Shown here: positions 33,458-42,739 of the stretch, one piece after another
Layout of the letters: each line of letters starts with the position of its first letter
How positions within the stretch are numbered: the first letter of the stretch is position 1
NCBI GenBank assembly: GCA_045561235.1
Contig: JBJKYB010000002.1
Location: 248,001-312,000, forward strand
Length of the DNA: 64,000 nucleotides
Direction of reading: 5' to 3'
Source of the DNA: GCA-2705445 sp002705445
Lineage (GTDB): Bacteria > Pseudomonadota > Gammaproteobacteria > Poriferisulfidales > GCA-002705445
The notes under the pieces: generated by a model
Databases searched by the model: none
Told to the model about the DNA's origin: nothing
Seen by the model: the letters and a program-made list of their open reading frames with translations, nothing else
Made by a program: the position numbers and the translations under genes

Positions 33458-34447
33458 ATGCCTATGCAAAAACTATTAATTATTCCACAAAATTGGCTTG
33501 GTGATATCATAATGTCACAAACACTTTTAAAGAAAGTAAAATCTGAAAACCCAAACATTTTAATCGATATTTTAGTAAATTCTACTTTTATAAATTTAGT
33601 TGAAAGGATGCCAGAGATTAACAAAGCGATAACCTTAGATTGTAATCATGAAGAACTTGGGCTTTTTAAAAGATTAAATTTGGCAAGAAAAATAAAAGGG
33701 AATTATGATCGAAGCATAATCTTATCAAGATCTTTAAAGTCTGCTTTAATACCATATCTAGCAAATATACCAATTAGAACAGGTGAATTAGGAGAATCAA
33801 GATATCTTTTAATAAATGATCTTAGAAAATTTACAAAAGAAAATAGAAGAAAAACTGCTTTCAGGTACGTGTCTATGTTTTCAAAGACGGAAGAAGAATT
33901 AGATGAAAAATATTACCCAGATCTAAAACCAGATCCAGAAAACATGAAAAAACTGCTTAAAAAATATAAATTAAATTTAGAAAAAAAAATAGTTATTTTT
34001 GCTCCAGGTGCAGCTTTTGGTCCATCTAAAATGTGGCCGGTAGAAAGATTCAAAGAGCTTGGTGAAAAACTAAATAAAAATTTTTTTATTCTAATATTAG
34101 GAAGTGATAAAGAAAAAAATATTGGAGATAAAATTGTTACTAGCAAAAATATGATTAATTTGTGTGGTAAAACTACAATAGCTGATGCTACTGACTTAAT
34201 GCATGTTTCCGATTTTTGTGTTTCTAATGATTCAGGATTAATGCATCTTGCTTCAGCTACTAATACTAGGTCAATATCTATATACGGAGCTACATCACCA
34301 GAATTAACTCCACCATTAACTATGAATAAAGAGATACATTATAAAGGAATGCCCTGCAGTCCTTGTTTTGAAAAAATATGCAAGTATGGACATTATAATT
34401 GCTTAGTGGAAATTCAGGCAGATGATGTATTCAAGTCATTTAAATAA
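33458..34447 (+). CDS. waaF: ADP-heptose:LPS heptosyltransferase II
   Basis: A 329-residue family 9 glycosyltransferase. The start LIIPQNWLGDIIMSQTLLK is typical of WaaF, as are PGAAFGPSKMWPVERF and NDSGLMHLASA near the donor site, and YGATSPELTPPL. It transfers the second heptose to the inner core. Its 3' end overlaps the convergent hldD gene by 34 bases. Confidence 0.93.
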   Translation: MPMQKLLIIPQNWLGDIIMSQTLLKKVKSENPNILIDILVNSTFINLVERMPEINKAITLDCNHEELGLFKRLNLARKIKGNYDRSIILSRSLKSALIPYLANIPIRTGELGESRYLLINDLRKFTKENRRKTAFRYVSMFSKTEEELDEKYYPDLKPDPENMKKLLKKYKLNLEKKIVIFAPGAAFGPSKMWPVERFKELGEKLNKNFFILILGSDKEKNIGDKIVTSKNMINLCGKTTIADATDLMHVSDFCVSNDSGLMHLASATNTRSISIYGATSPELTPPLTMNKEIHYKGMPCSPCFEKICKYGHYNCLVEIQADDVFKSFK

Positions 34448-35334
34448 TTTCTAATACCCTCTTGTAAGCTAAAAAAATCATAGTTATATCCTACAGCTTT
34501 TAATTTTGAGATATTTGCCTCAGTAAAATTTTGATACTTTGGAACAAGATAATCTGGCATGTCAATATAGTTAAAATTACCCTCTTCGTCTTGATAGTAC
34601 TTAAAAATATTATTGGCTATTTCATTAAAAGTCTCTGCTTTTCCCGTACCTACATTATAAATATCATGAAAGGAATTATTCATAAAAAATATATTTATAG
34701 AAACAACATCATCTATATAAATAAAATCTCTTTTTTGCTCTCCATTTTTATATCCACCCGTGCCTTTAAATAAAGAAATTTGCTTTGACTGGACATATTC
34801 TTCATTCATCTTATATGCCATTGAAGCCATCTTTCCTTTGTTTTCTTCACCTCTCCCATAAACGTTAAAGTATCTTAGGCCAACAGCAGGATAATCCTGA
34901 GCCATTATGTATTGATCAAATAACAGTTTTGACTCAGCATAAATATTTAGGGGGGCTTCATTTGCTCGTATTTCCTCGGAGTCTTCATTTAAACCATAAA
35001 CTGATGCACTTGAAGCATAAACAAATTTTGATTTACATGATTTTGCAATTGATAAAATTTCTTTCGAATATTCAAAATTTATATCCATCATGAAATTTTT
35101 ATCGTACTCCATAGTGTCCGAACATGCTCCTTGGTGGAAAATACATGTAATATTTCCAAGATTTTTTAAATCTCTATAATGCCTATATTCTTTAAATTTT
35201 AAATTTAAAAATTTTTTTGGCTTTGGAAACTTTTCTTTATCATCCAGTAGTATTAAATCTTCAATACCCATTAAATTTAATCTTTTAGCGATATTGAACC
35301 CAATAAATCCTGCTGCGCCCGAAATAATAATCAA
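34414..35334 (-). CDS. hldD: ADP-L-glycero-D-manno-heptose 6-epimerase
   Basis: A 306-residue short-chain dehydrogenase/epimerase. The NAD(P) motif is SGAAGFIGFNIAKRL and the catalytic YxxxK is in YAESKLLFDQY, with AGACSDTME-like HQGACSDTMEYD characteristic of HldD. It makes the heptose donor used by WaaC and WaaF. It overlaps the waaC-like gene by four bases at its start and waaF at its end. Confidence 0.95.
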   Translation of the reverse strand: MIIISGAAGFIGFNIAKRLNLMGIEDLILLDDKEKFPKPKKFLNLKFKEYRHYRDLKNLGNITCIFHQGACSDTMEYDKNFMMDINFEYSKEILSIAKSCKSKFVYASSASVYGLNEDSEEIRANEAPLNIYAESKLLFDQYIMAQDYPAVGLRYFNVYGRGEENKGKMASMAYKMNEEYVQSKQISLFKGTGGYKNGEQKRDFIYIDDVVSINIFFMNNSFHDIYNVGTGKAETFNEIANNIFKYYQDEEGNFNYIDMPDYLVPKYQNFTEANISKLKAVGYNYDFFSLQEGIRNYLNDLNTSSA

Positions 35335-36395
35335 AATACTCTTCCTCCTTCATAACATTCATTTATTTTTTTTATTACTTCCTCAGTACTGATTAAGCTC
35401 ATAACATCTTTATGATTATTTTTAAAACGCCATTTTGCTTCATGTGGCTGTTTATTTGAAAACTTTAATAATGCATCATTATATTTATCTACACATAGAT
35501 TTTTGCTCATATAAGGGCCTGCTCTTACTGTATTTGTAACTCCATACAAACCAATAACTGGTTTATCAACACATGTTGCAATATGGATTGGCCCACTATC
35601 TGGACTAATTAAAAATTCAGAATACTTTATTAAAGATAATAAATCATGAATATTCGTTAAACCTGATAAATTTAAAGGGCTTGATCTCATATTACTTATA
35701 ATTTGATTTATAAATTGTTTTTCATAATTACTAGGCGAAGAAGTAAAAACACACTGTAAATCGAATTTTTCATAAATATAATCTGCTACTTTTGCATATC
35801 TATTTATAATCCAATTTCTGTTTATACTTCTTGAGCATGGACTTAAGACAAAATATTTAGACTTTAAGTCAGAAAATTTATTAAATAATTCTTGCTTAGA
35901 AATTTTTTCACTAACATCCCATTTATACAAAAAATTTTTCTTATCAATATTTAAAATATTTAAGAAACTTAAAAAAACATCGACAACATGCGAATGTGGC
36001 GAAGACTCAATCTTGGTATTTGAAAAAAAATGATGAAGATCACTTGATTTTGCAGAATCATATCCGACTTTTATTCTTGAATTAGCAAATAAACTTATAA
36101 CATTGGCACGTATTGAAACCTGCATAATAAATAATATATCATATTTTATATTCTTCAGTTTTTTTGCAATTGCAATATAAGAACTAATGGTTTTATTTTT
36201 ATCAAATATTATCAATTCAATCCCATCAATCTTATCAATAAATTTGGCTTCATTTTTGCCAATAATCCAAGAAATTTTAGCTTTCGGATATTCTGCTTTA
36301 AGAGTATATATAAAAGGCAACATATGACATATATCACCAAGAGATGAAGTCCTTAAAATACATATATTATCTACTTTTTTTTTATTATTTTGCAT
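35331..36395 (-). CDS. waaC: Family 9 heptosyltransferase, WaaC-like
   Basis: A 354-residue ADP-heptose glycosyltransferase. It opens with ICILRTSSLGDICHMLPF, as heptosyltransferase I proteins do, and has the donor-site pattern SPDSGPIHIATCVDKPVIGLYG. With hldE, hldD, waaF and waaA nearby, heptosyltransferase I is the best assignment, though a later core heptosyltransferase is possible. Its ATG is only ten bases from the divergent kdkA ATG. Confidence 0.82.
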   Translation of the reverse strand: MQNNKKKVDNICILRTSSLGDICHMLPFIYTLKAEYPKAKISWIIGKNEAKFIDKIDGIELIIFDKNKTISSYIAIAKKLKNIKYDILFIMQVSIRANVISLFANSRIKVGYDSAKSSDLHHFFSNTKIESSPHSHVVDVFLSFLNILNIDKKNFLYKWDVSEKISKQELFNKFSDLKSKYFVLSPCSRSINRNWIINRYAKVADYIYEKFDLQCVFTSSPSNYEKQFINQIISNMRSSPLNLSGLTNIHDLLSLIKYSEFLISPDSGPIHIATCVDKPVIGLYGVTNTVRAGPYMSKNLCVDKYNDALLKFSNKQPHEAKWRFKNNHKDVMSLISTEEVIKKINECYEGGRVF

Positions 36396-36405
36396 ATAAT
36401 GAATA

Positions 36406-37092
36406 ATGGATAAAATTATTAAAAATAAAAATATCTATATACAGTACGATCCTGAAGCAATTCATAATTTCACTGATAAATTATTTAACATTGATTATAT
36501 ATCTAAAAAGGGACTAATCAAATCCAGTATGGATGGGAGGAATAAAGCATTAGAGATAAGTTATCAAAATAATAGTTATTTTCTAAAACATTATGCAAGA
36601 GGTGGTTTCGTATCAAAAATCTCAAAAGACAGATATATTTTTAGTAATTTAGCATCAACAAGATCATTAAAGGAATATAATTTATTGAAACAGATGTATG
36701 AAGACGGCCTTCCAGTTCCAAAACCAGCAGCTTTTAGAGTAATTTATAACCGCTTTACTTATAAAACTGATTTAATAACATGCAAAGTACCAAATCAAGG
36801 TACATTGTATCAAATGATTGTTAATAACAAAATGAATGATGTTTTATGGCAATCTTTAAAAAAAACACTCATATTTTTTTTTGAAAAAAATATATATCAT
36901 TTTGATCTAAACTCAAAAAATATTATATTAAGCGAAGACAATAAGTTCTTTTTATTAGATTTTGATAAATCATTTTTTACCGATAATAAAAAAATTTTCA
37001 TAAAAAGCATCTACAGGCTTGAGAGATCATTAAAAAAAATTAAAAATTATCAAGACGAATTTAAAGATGCAATATATGAATTCATAAGGTGA
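36406..37092 (+). CDS. kdkA: 3-deoxy-D-manno-octulosonic acid kinase
   Basis: A 228-residue protein-kinase-fold enzyme. YFLKHYARGGFVSKISKDRY in the N-lobe, the catalytic FDLNSKNIILSED (HxDxxxxN-like) and LLDFDKSFF are the expected motifs of KdkA. It phosphorylates Kdo on LPS that carries a single Kdo, as known for Haemophilus and Vibrio. It overlaps the end of the convergent waaA by 11 bases. Confidence 0.88.
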   Translation: MDKIIKNKNIYIQYDPEAIHNFTDKLFNIDYISKKGLIKSSMDGRNKALEISYQNNSYFLKHYARGGFVSKISKDRYIFSNLASTRSLKEYNLLKQMYEDGLPVPKPAAFRVIYNRFTYKTDLITCKVPNQGTLYQMIVNNKMNDVLWQSLKKTLIFFFEKNIYHFDLNSKNIILSEDNKFFLLDFDKSFFTDNKKIFIKSIYRLERSLKKIKNYQDEFKDAIYEFIR

Positions 37093-38458
37093 TTATTTTT
37101 TCTTCTTTTAAAATTTTTAAATATTTTTCTAAAACACCATTAAATTGTAATGTATATAATTTTGCATTTATACCAATTTCAAACCTATCATCAAAACTCA
37201 TTTCGTTTAGTTTTTTAACATATTTTAAAATACTTTCTTCAATATTCTCAGTATCTTTGTAATCTATTATTGTTATTCCATTTTCTCTTTTTAGATAAGC
37301 TATTTCTTCGTAAAAATTATCAGTATTAGGTCCAACTAAAATTGCATTTCCAAAATTAGATGGTTCTATAATGTTTTGCACACCCCTTTCCGAAAATCCT
37401 CCACCTACATATGTAAATTTCGCTTGAAAATAAAAATCTTTAAGATCACCAAATGTGTCAATTATAAGAACATCTTTAAACTCTGCGTCGACAAAATTTT
37501 CTTTATTATCATTATTTTTAGGATTTTTTAGATATGTTGAGTACAAGAGTGTATTACAATTATTTTTTTTAAAGAAATTTTCAAGTTCAGCTACTCTTTT
37601 TATATGACGTGGAGCAATAACCACAGGAATATTATTCTTTAATAAATATTTTATAGATTTTAAAAAATAAATCTCATCTGGACTATGAGTTGAGGCCATT
37701 AAAAAATAATTAAAAAAAGGATTTTTTATGTATTCTTGGGAATTATTATCATTAATTAAAAATTCATTTAACTTAGAAATTTTCTCTAAACTCTTTTTTT
37801 TGTTTCTAAAGATTGATATTTCATCATTAGGATTTAACACACTTGAATATTTTAAGTTTCCAGGGCAAGATAATAATTCGCTATTGATACTCAATTTTAA
37901 AAACTTTTCTTTCTCGTACTCAGATTTGCATAAAATTAATTTACAACTATTTAATGCAAACTTATAATTTTCTTTTAATACATTTGAGCCTGTAATTACT
38001 TTTTTTGAAATTCTTGCATTAATCATGCAAATTTTAATACTGCTACTGTTACAAAATTCAAAAAAATTTGGCCATATTTCTGTTTCATATATTAAGAAAT
38101 TTTGAATTTTAATTTTTCTAAACCATAAATATATAAATATCCTATAATCAATAGGAAAGTATATAACATCTAATTTTGGGAAGAGTTTTTTTGCTTGTTT
38201 TTTACCTGAAATTGTATTCGTCGAAATTAATACATTATTACTTTTGCTAATTTCCTTAATAACACTTTCTGCCCCATTAACTTCACCTAAAGAAGCGCAA
38301 TGAATACCTATGTGATTTTTATTTTTTAAATCAAGTTTAAGTCCGAATTTGTTACAAAAATAATTTTTATCGTCTTTAATAGTTTTAGCAAGTATATAAA
38401 TTACTATAAATGGTGATATAAAAAATAAAACAAGCTTATATATTAATTTATAGATCAT
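37082..38458 (-). CDS. waaA: 3-deoxy-D-manno-octulosonic acid transferase
   Basis: A 458-residue GT-B glycosyltransferase with an N-terminal membrane anchor (about residues 5-25). HCASLGEVNGAESVI, YETEIWPNFF and the C-terminal GGGFSERGVQNIIEPSNFG are typical WaaA motifs. It transfers Kdo to lipid A precursor. The presence of kdkA suggests it may add only one Kdo, by analogy with Haemophilus. It is somewhat longer than the usual 420-430 residues, with an Asn/Lys-rich insert around residues 240-300. Confidence 0.93.
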   Translation of the reverse strand: MIYKLIYKLVLFFISPFIVIYILAKTIKDDKNYFCNKFGLKLDLKNKNHIGIHCASLGEVNGAESVIKEISKSNNVLISTNTISGKKQAKKLFPKLDVIYFPIDYRIFIYLWFRKIKIQNFLIYETEIWPNFFEFCNSSSIKICMINARISKKVITGSNVLKENYKFALNSCKLILCKSEYEKEKFLKLSINSELLSCPGNLKYSSVLNPNDEISIFRNKKKSLEKISKLNEFLINDNNSQEYIKNPFFNYFLMASTHSPDEIYFLKSIKYLLKNNIPVVIAPRHIKRVAELENFFKKNNCNTLLYSTYLKNPKNNDNKENFVDAEFKDVLIIDTFGDLKDFYFQAKFTYVGGGFSERGVQNIIEPSNFGNAILVGPNTDNFYEEIAYLKRENGITIIDYKDTENIEESILKYVKKLNEMSFDDRFEIGINAKLYTLQFNGVLEKYLKILKEEKIITL

Positions 38459-39784
38459 TTAATTTAACCACGAGTTAATAATTTTTAGATCCTCTACTGA
38501 CAAAGTCCCAATTGATTGTTTTAATTTCAATTTGCTTAACAAATACTCATGTTTGGCTTTGGAATAATTCCTCTTAGCTTTAAATAAATCTTTCAATGAT
38601 AAAAGCACATCAGTTGTGGATCTTGTTCCAACTTCAAACCCTGCTTTATTATATTTAACTGATAATTCATTTGATTCAAGTGCTTTCCTTGAAGCATTAA
38701 CTTTACTAATACTCGTTTTCAAGTTCAAAAATGCTTGTCTTGCTTCTTTTACAACTTCTCTCTTCTTCTTAATCAAATCATATCTAGCTTGTTCTTCTAA
38801 GTAAGCGGCTTTTTTACTACTGTAGTATGTATTTCCTCCAATAAAAATAGGTATATTAAGCTCTAAGCCAATATAATCATTATTTGATTCAAATGCTCCT
38901 GAAGAACCACCACCTTTATCAGTTTCTTTCACTGCGCCATATATGTCTATAGTTGGAAAGTGTTTTGATCTTTCATATTTTACATTAGATGAAGCAATAT
39001 CTTGAGCTCTTTTATAAGCCAGCAGCTCAAGATTTTGTTGAATAGCGAAGTTTTCCCATGACTTGATATCATTTGGCTGAGGTTGATTAACTTTTATATT
39101 AAGAGCCAAAGATGAAAAATTTTCAAACTGCTTGCCTGTTAATACATACAATGACTCTTTCGTGAGATCACTCAAATTTTTAGCTTCAATATATTGCGTT
39201 TCTGATAAATCATATGATGCTTGCGCTTCAGCGTAATCTGTTATTGCAATTAAGCCAACTTCTAATCTTTTTTTTGATTCATTTAACTGTGATTTAATCG
39301 CAGCTTTTTCTGATTGAACATAATGAATATTATCAATGCTGTCTAATATATTAAAATAAGCTTCAGAAACTCTAATAATTAAATTTTGTCTGGCTGCATC
39401 TCTCTCTGCAAGAGACTTAGCAACCTCATATTCTGATTTTTCTAATAAAGTAAATAAGTCTCTTCGATACAATGGTTGTTTAAGATTTATACTATACTCA
39501 TCAGTTGTAAATTGGGAAGTTGAAGACGATCTACCATAAACTGAACCATCTATAGATTCTCTTGTCCTTTGACTACTAGCGGAAAATTTTAAATTTGGCA
39601 ATAGGTATGATCTTGCAATTGGAAACTCTTGCATAACTGCTTTATGTTTTACTTCTGCGGCTAATATTTCAGGATCATTTTTAACCGCAACATTATAAAC
39701 TTCTACTAAATCCTCAGCTTGAATTATACTTACCGGTAAAATATAAAAACTTAATAAATAGAAAAATAATAAAGAAAATTTCAT
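38459..39784 (-). CDS. tolC: TolC-family outer membrane channel
   Basis: A 441-residue outer membrane efflux protein. A signal peptide covers about 1-23 (LLFFYLLSFYILPVSII). Two repeats of the OEP domain are visible, with LKQPLYRRDLF and LELNIPIFIGGNTYYS as the beta-strand regions and long heptad-rich helices between. It starts with EVYNVAVKNDPEI, typical of TolC. Its stop and the waaA ATG are directly adjacent. Confidence 0.93.
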   Translation of the reverse strand: MKFSLLFFYLLSFYILPVSIIQAEDLVEVYNVAVKNDPEILAAEVKHKAVMQEFPIARSYLLPNLKFSASSQRTRESIDGSVYGRSSSTSQFTTDEYSINLKQPLYRRDLFTLLEKSEYEVAKSLAERDAARQNLIIRVSEAYFNILDSIDNIHYVQSEKAAIKSQLNESKKRLEVGLIAITDYAEAQASYDLSETQYIEAKNLSDLTKESLYVLTGKQFENFSSLALNIKVNQPQPNDIKSWENFAIQQNLELLAYKRAQDIASSNVKYERSKHFPTIDIYGAVKETDKGGGSSGAFESNNDYIGLELNIPIFIGGNTYYSSKKAAYLEEQARYDLIKKKREVVKEARQAFLNLKTSISKVNASRKALESNELSVKYNKAGFEVGTRSTTDVLLSLKDLFKAKRNYSKAKHEYLLSKLKLKQSIGTLSVEDLKIINSWLN

Positions 39785-39795
39785 AATGTATTTTT

Positions 39796-40113
39796 TTAAT
39801 AAACTGCCATTTCATTGTCGACAGTTTTAGCCCATGAGTCTATTCCGCCTCTTAAATTAATAGTATTTTTAAAGCCATTTTGTTGAAAATATATTCCAAC
39901 CATTCGGCTTCTAATCCCATGATGACAAATAAAAACTATATTTTCATTTTCTTCAAAGTCATGCATTCTATTTTGAATTTCTGAAATCGGAATATGTATT
40001 GAATTTTTTATAAAAGCAACACTATACTCCCATGACTCTCTAACATCTATAAGCACAGTATTTGGATTATCTGTAATGTATTTATTAAGCTCTAAAGCTG
40101 ACATCTCAATCAT
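39796..40113 (-). CDS. Single-domain rhodanese
   Basis: A 105-residue rhodanese domain of the GlpE/PspE size class. DVRESWEYSVAFI and the active loop FICHHGIRSRMVG with its cysteine near residue 73 are visible. No signal peptide, so it is cytoplasmic. An ATG three codons in is an alternative start. It may take part in sulfur transfer, but the substrate is not evident. It lies between pcm and tolC in the same direction. Confidence 0.88.
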   Translation of the reverse strand: MIEMSALELNKYITDNPNTVLIDVRESWEYSVAFIKNSIHIPISEIQNRMHDFEENENIVFICHHGIRSRMVGIYFQQNGFKNTINLRGGIDSWAKTVDNEMAVY

Positions 40114-40126
40114 ATTAATAATTGTG

Positions 40127-40774
40127 TTAAAAATTTAAACAACTTTTCTTGTAAATATTTTTTAATGGATCAAGCGTTGTCTCGAATGCTTGGTCAATAA
40201 TGAGTTTTTTTTCTGAAACGCGTTTAATAATATTTACATCCATTACAGGATAGTTTCCAGTAACTACAAACATTCTCCCATCTTGATTAAGTGAGTCTTC
40301 AAGTTTTTCCACTCTAGAGTCTGTAGAACCAGTCAAAACAATAACATCATATTTCTTTTTTGGGATCCAGTTTGAGAAAACATCCTCATTTATGAAACTG
40401 ATATTGTATAAATTATAATTATTAATAGATGATTTTGCCTTTGCTTGGATACCATTATCAATATCCAATGTATCGACGGATTTTCCTAAAATTGATAGGC
40501 AGCAAGTTAAATATCCAGTGCCAGTGCCAATTTCTAGAATATCATCACTTTTTTTTATTTCTAACAATTGTAATATTTTTGCAACAGTTATAGGTCTTAA
40601 CATAAAATAATTATTACCTAGAGGTATATCAAATTCAGCGTACGAGGAATCAGCATACTTTTCTGGCACGAAATCCTCTCTATTTATTTTAGAAATACAA
40701 TCAATTGTATCCAGACAGGTTATTCCCTCAGGCTTTAATTGGCTTTCGATCATATTTTTCTTTGTAATTCTCAT
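40127..40774 (-). CDS. pcm: Protein-L-isoaspartate O-methyltransferase-family protein
   Basis: A 215-residue SAM-dependent methyltransferase. The SAM-binding motif is ILEIGTGTGYLTCCLS, with VRPITVAKILQLL-type and VPEKYADSSYAEFDIPLG segments found in the Pcm family. It repairs damaged aspartyl residues in classic members; some members next to tolC in proteobacteria may have another role. The frame extends to a TTG at 40783, but GAGAGAT lies there and supports the ATG at 40774. Confidence 0.85.
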   Translation of the reverse strand: MRITKKNMIESQLKPEGITCLDTIDCISKINREDFVPEKYADSSYAEFDIPLGNNYFMLRPITVAKILQLLEIKKSDDILEIGTGTGYLTCCLSILGKSVDTLDIDNGIQAKAKSSINNYNLYNISFINEDVFSNWIPKKKYDVIVLTGSTDSRVEKLEDSLNQDGRMFVVTGNYPVMDVNIIKRVSEKKLIIDQAFETTLDPLKNIYKKSCLNF

Positions 40775-40903
40775 ATCTCTCAAACTATTTAAACTAATAT
40801 AAAGTACTATATCAAATACACTTGCAAACTTCTCATATGTCAGATAAGTTTATTTAGTTAAGAGCTTTTTGCAACAGTAAATTTATTGTATTATAGGATC
40901 ATC

Positions 40904-42661
40904 ATGACAGCAGAAAACGGTATTAAAAAAGATTCAAAAAGTATTAAACTGAATAAAAATTCTACAGATGCACTAAAAATACAAAACCCATGTCACAGAA
41001 AAATATACGTCCCAATGTTGTCAGACGACAAAGTCAAAGTTGGAATGAAAGAAATTCTTCAGCATCCTACAAAAAATACTGACGGGTCTATTAAAGATAA
41101 TCCGCCAATTCCTGTGTATGATACATCAGGGCCATATTCAGACGATAACTATCAGATTGATTTAGATAATGGAATAACCAAATTAAGAGAAAACTGGATT
41201 TCTGATAGATCAAAAAAATATCAAAATAATTGCACACAAATGCATTTAGCAAAAAAAGGAATAATTACACCTGAAATGGAGTATATAGCTATTAGAGAAA
41301 ATGTACTTCTTGATAGATTAGCTAATGATGCAGAATACGAGCATTTAATGAAACAAAATGGCGGTGATTATTTTAAAGAAAGAAGCTTAATTACTCCCGA
41401 GTTTGTTAGAAAAGAAGTTGCAGAAGGAAGAGCTGTTATTCCAGTAAATAAAAATCACCCCGAGTCAGAACCAATGATAATTGGTAGAAATTTTTTAGTA
41501 AAAGTTAATACAAATATTGGAAATTCAACAATTTCTTCATCTATTGAGGAAGAAGTTGAAAAAATGATTTGGTCAACTAGGTGGGGTGGCGACACCTTGA
41601 TGGATTTGTCTACAGGAAAGAACATTCACGAAACTAGAGAATGGATAATGAGAAACTCTCCTGTGCCTGTTGGAACAGTTCCTATATACCAAGCATTAGA
41701 AAAAGTTAAAGGTAGAGCTGAAAAGCTTACTTGGGAAATATATAAAGAAACATTAATCGAACAAGCCGAGCAGGGAGTTGACTACTTTACAATCCATGCT
41801 GGAGTTTTAAAAGAATTCATTCCATTAACAAAGAATAGAACCACTGGGATAGTTTCAAGAGGTGGTTCAATAATGGCGAAGTGGTGCTTGACCTATGATA
41901 AAGAAAATTTTACTTACACGCACTTTGAGGAAATATGTGAAATAATGAAAAAGTATGACATAACCTTTTCTTTAGGTGATGGACTAAGACCAGGTTCTAT
42001 TGCAGATGCAAATGACGAAGCTCAATTTGCCGAACTAAAGACACTTGGAGAGCTTACCAAAATTGCTTGGAAGCATGATGTTCAAGTTATGATTGAAGGC
42101 CCTGGACATGTTCCTATGCACTTAATTAAAGAAAATATGCAAAAGGAATTAGAAGAGTGTCATGAAGCCCCATTTTATACATTGGGCCCCTTAACAACAG
42201 ATATAGCACCGGGATACGATCATATAACATCTGCGATCGGCGCTGCTATGATTGGTTGGTATGGAACAGCAATGCTATGTTACGTTACTCCGAAAGAACA
42301 TCTAGGTTTGCCTAATAAAGAAGATGTCAGAGAAGGAATTATTGCATACAAAGTTGCAGCTCATGCTGCGGACCTAGCGAAAGGTAAGTATGCTGCACAA
42401 CTAAGAGATAACGCATTATCACAAGCTAGATTCGAATTCCGATGGGAAGATCAATTTAATTTGGGATTAGATCCCGAAAAAGCAAAAAATTTTCATGATG
42501 AAACTCTGCCGCAAGAACCAGCTAAAGATGCACACTTTTGTTCTATGTGTGGGCCAAATTTTTGCTCTATGAAGATAACGCAAGATATAAGGGATTACTC
42601 TGAAAAAATAAGTGTCATAAAATTAGATGATATATCCAAAGTAAACAAATCTGCGGATTAA
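40904..42661 (+). CDS. thiC: Phosphomethylpyrimidine synthase
   Basis: A 585-residue radical SAM enzyme that makes the pyrimidine part of thiamine. The C-terminal cluster motif CSMCGPNFCSMK (C-x2-C-x4-C) is present, as are STGKNIHETREWI and GDGLRPGSIADANDEAQF. The ATG at 40904 is preferred over 40886 because AGGA lies just before it. No TPP riboswitch motif is visible upstream. Confidence 0.96.
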   Translation: MTAENGIKKDSKSIKLNKNSTDALKIQNPCHRKIYVPMLSDDKVKVGMKEILQHPTKNTDGSIKDNPPIPVYDTSGPYSDDNYQIDLDNGITKLRENWISDRSKKYQNNCTQMHLAKKGIITPEMEYIAIRENVLLDRLANDAEYEHLMKQNGGDYFKERSLITPEFVRKEVAEGRAVIPVNKNHPESEPMIIGRNFLVKVNTNIGNSTISSSIEEEVEKMIWSTRWGGDTLMDLSTGKNIHETREWIMRNSPVPVGTVPIYQALEKVKGRAEKLTWEIYKETLIEQAEQGVDYFTIHAGVLKEFIPLTKNRTTGIVSRGGSIMAKWCLTYDKENFTYTHFEEICEIMKKYDITFSLGDGLRPGSIADANDEAQFAELKTLGELTKIAWKHDVQVMIEGPGHVPMHLIKENMQKELEECHEAPFYTLGPLTTDIAPGYDHITSAIGAAMIGWYGTAMLCYVTPKEHLGLPNKEDVREGIIAYKVAAHAADLAKGKYAAQLRDNALSQARFEFRWEDQFNLGLDPEKAKNFHDETLPQEPAKDAHFCSMCGPNFCSMKITQDIRDYSEKISVIKLDDISKVNKSAD

Positions 42662-42739
42662 TAAATACAATCATTGAAAATAAATCTTAATTACCTACTT
42701 ATACAAGTTAATCTATATTTATGATCTATAAAATTTAGT

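Noticed and set aside
40784..40903. TPP riboswitch upstream of thiC
   Set aside because: No CTGAGA or second conserved aptamer part is visible and the space is short.
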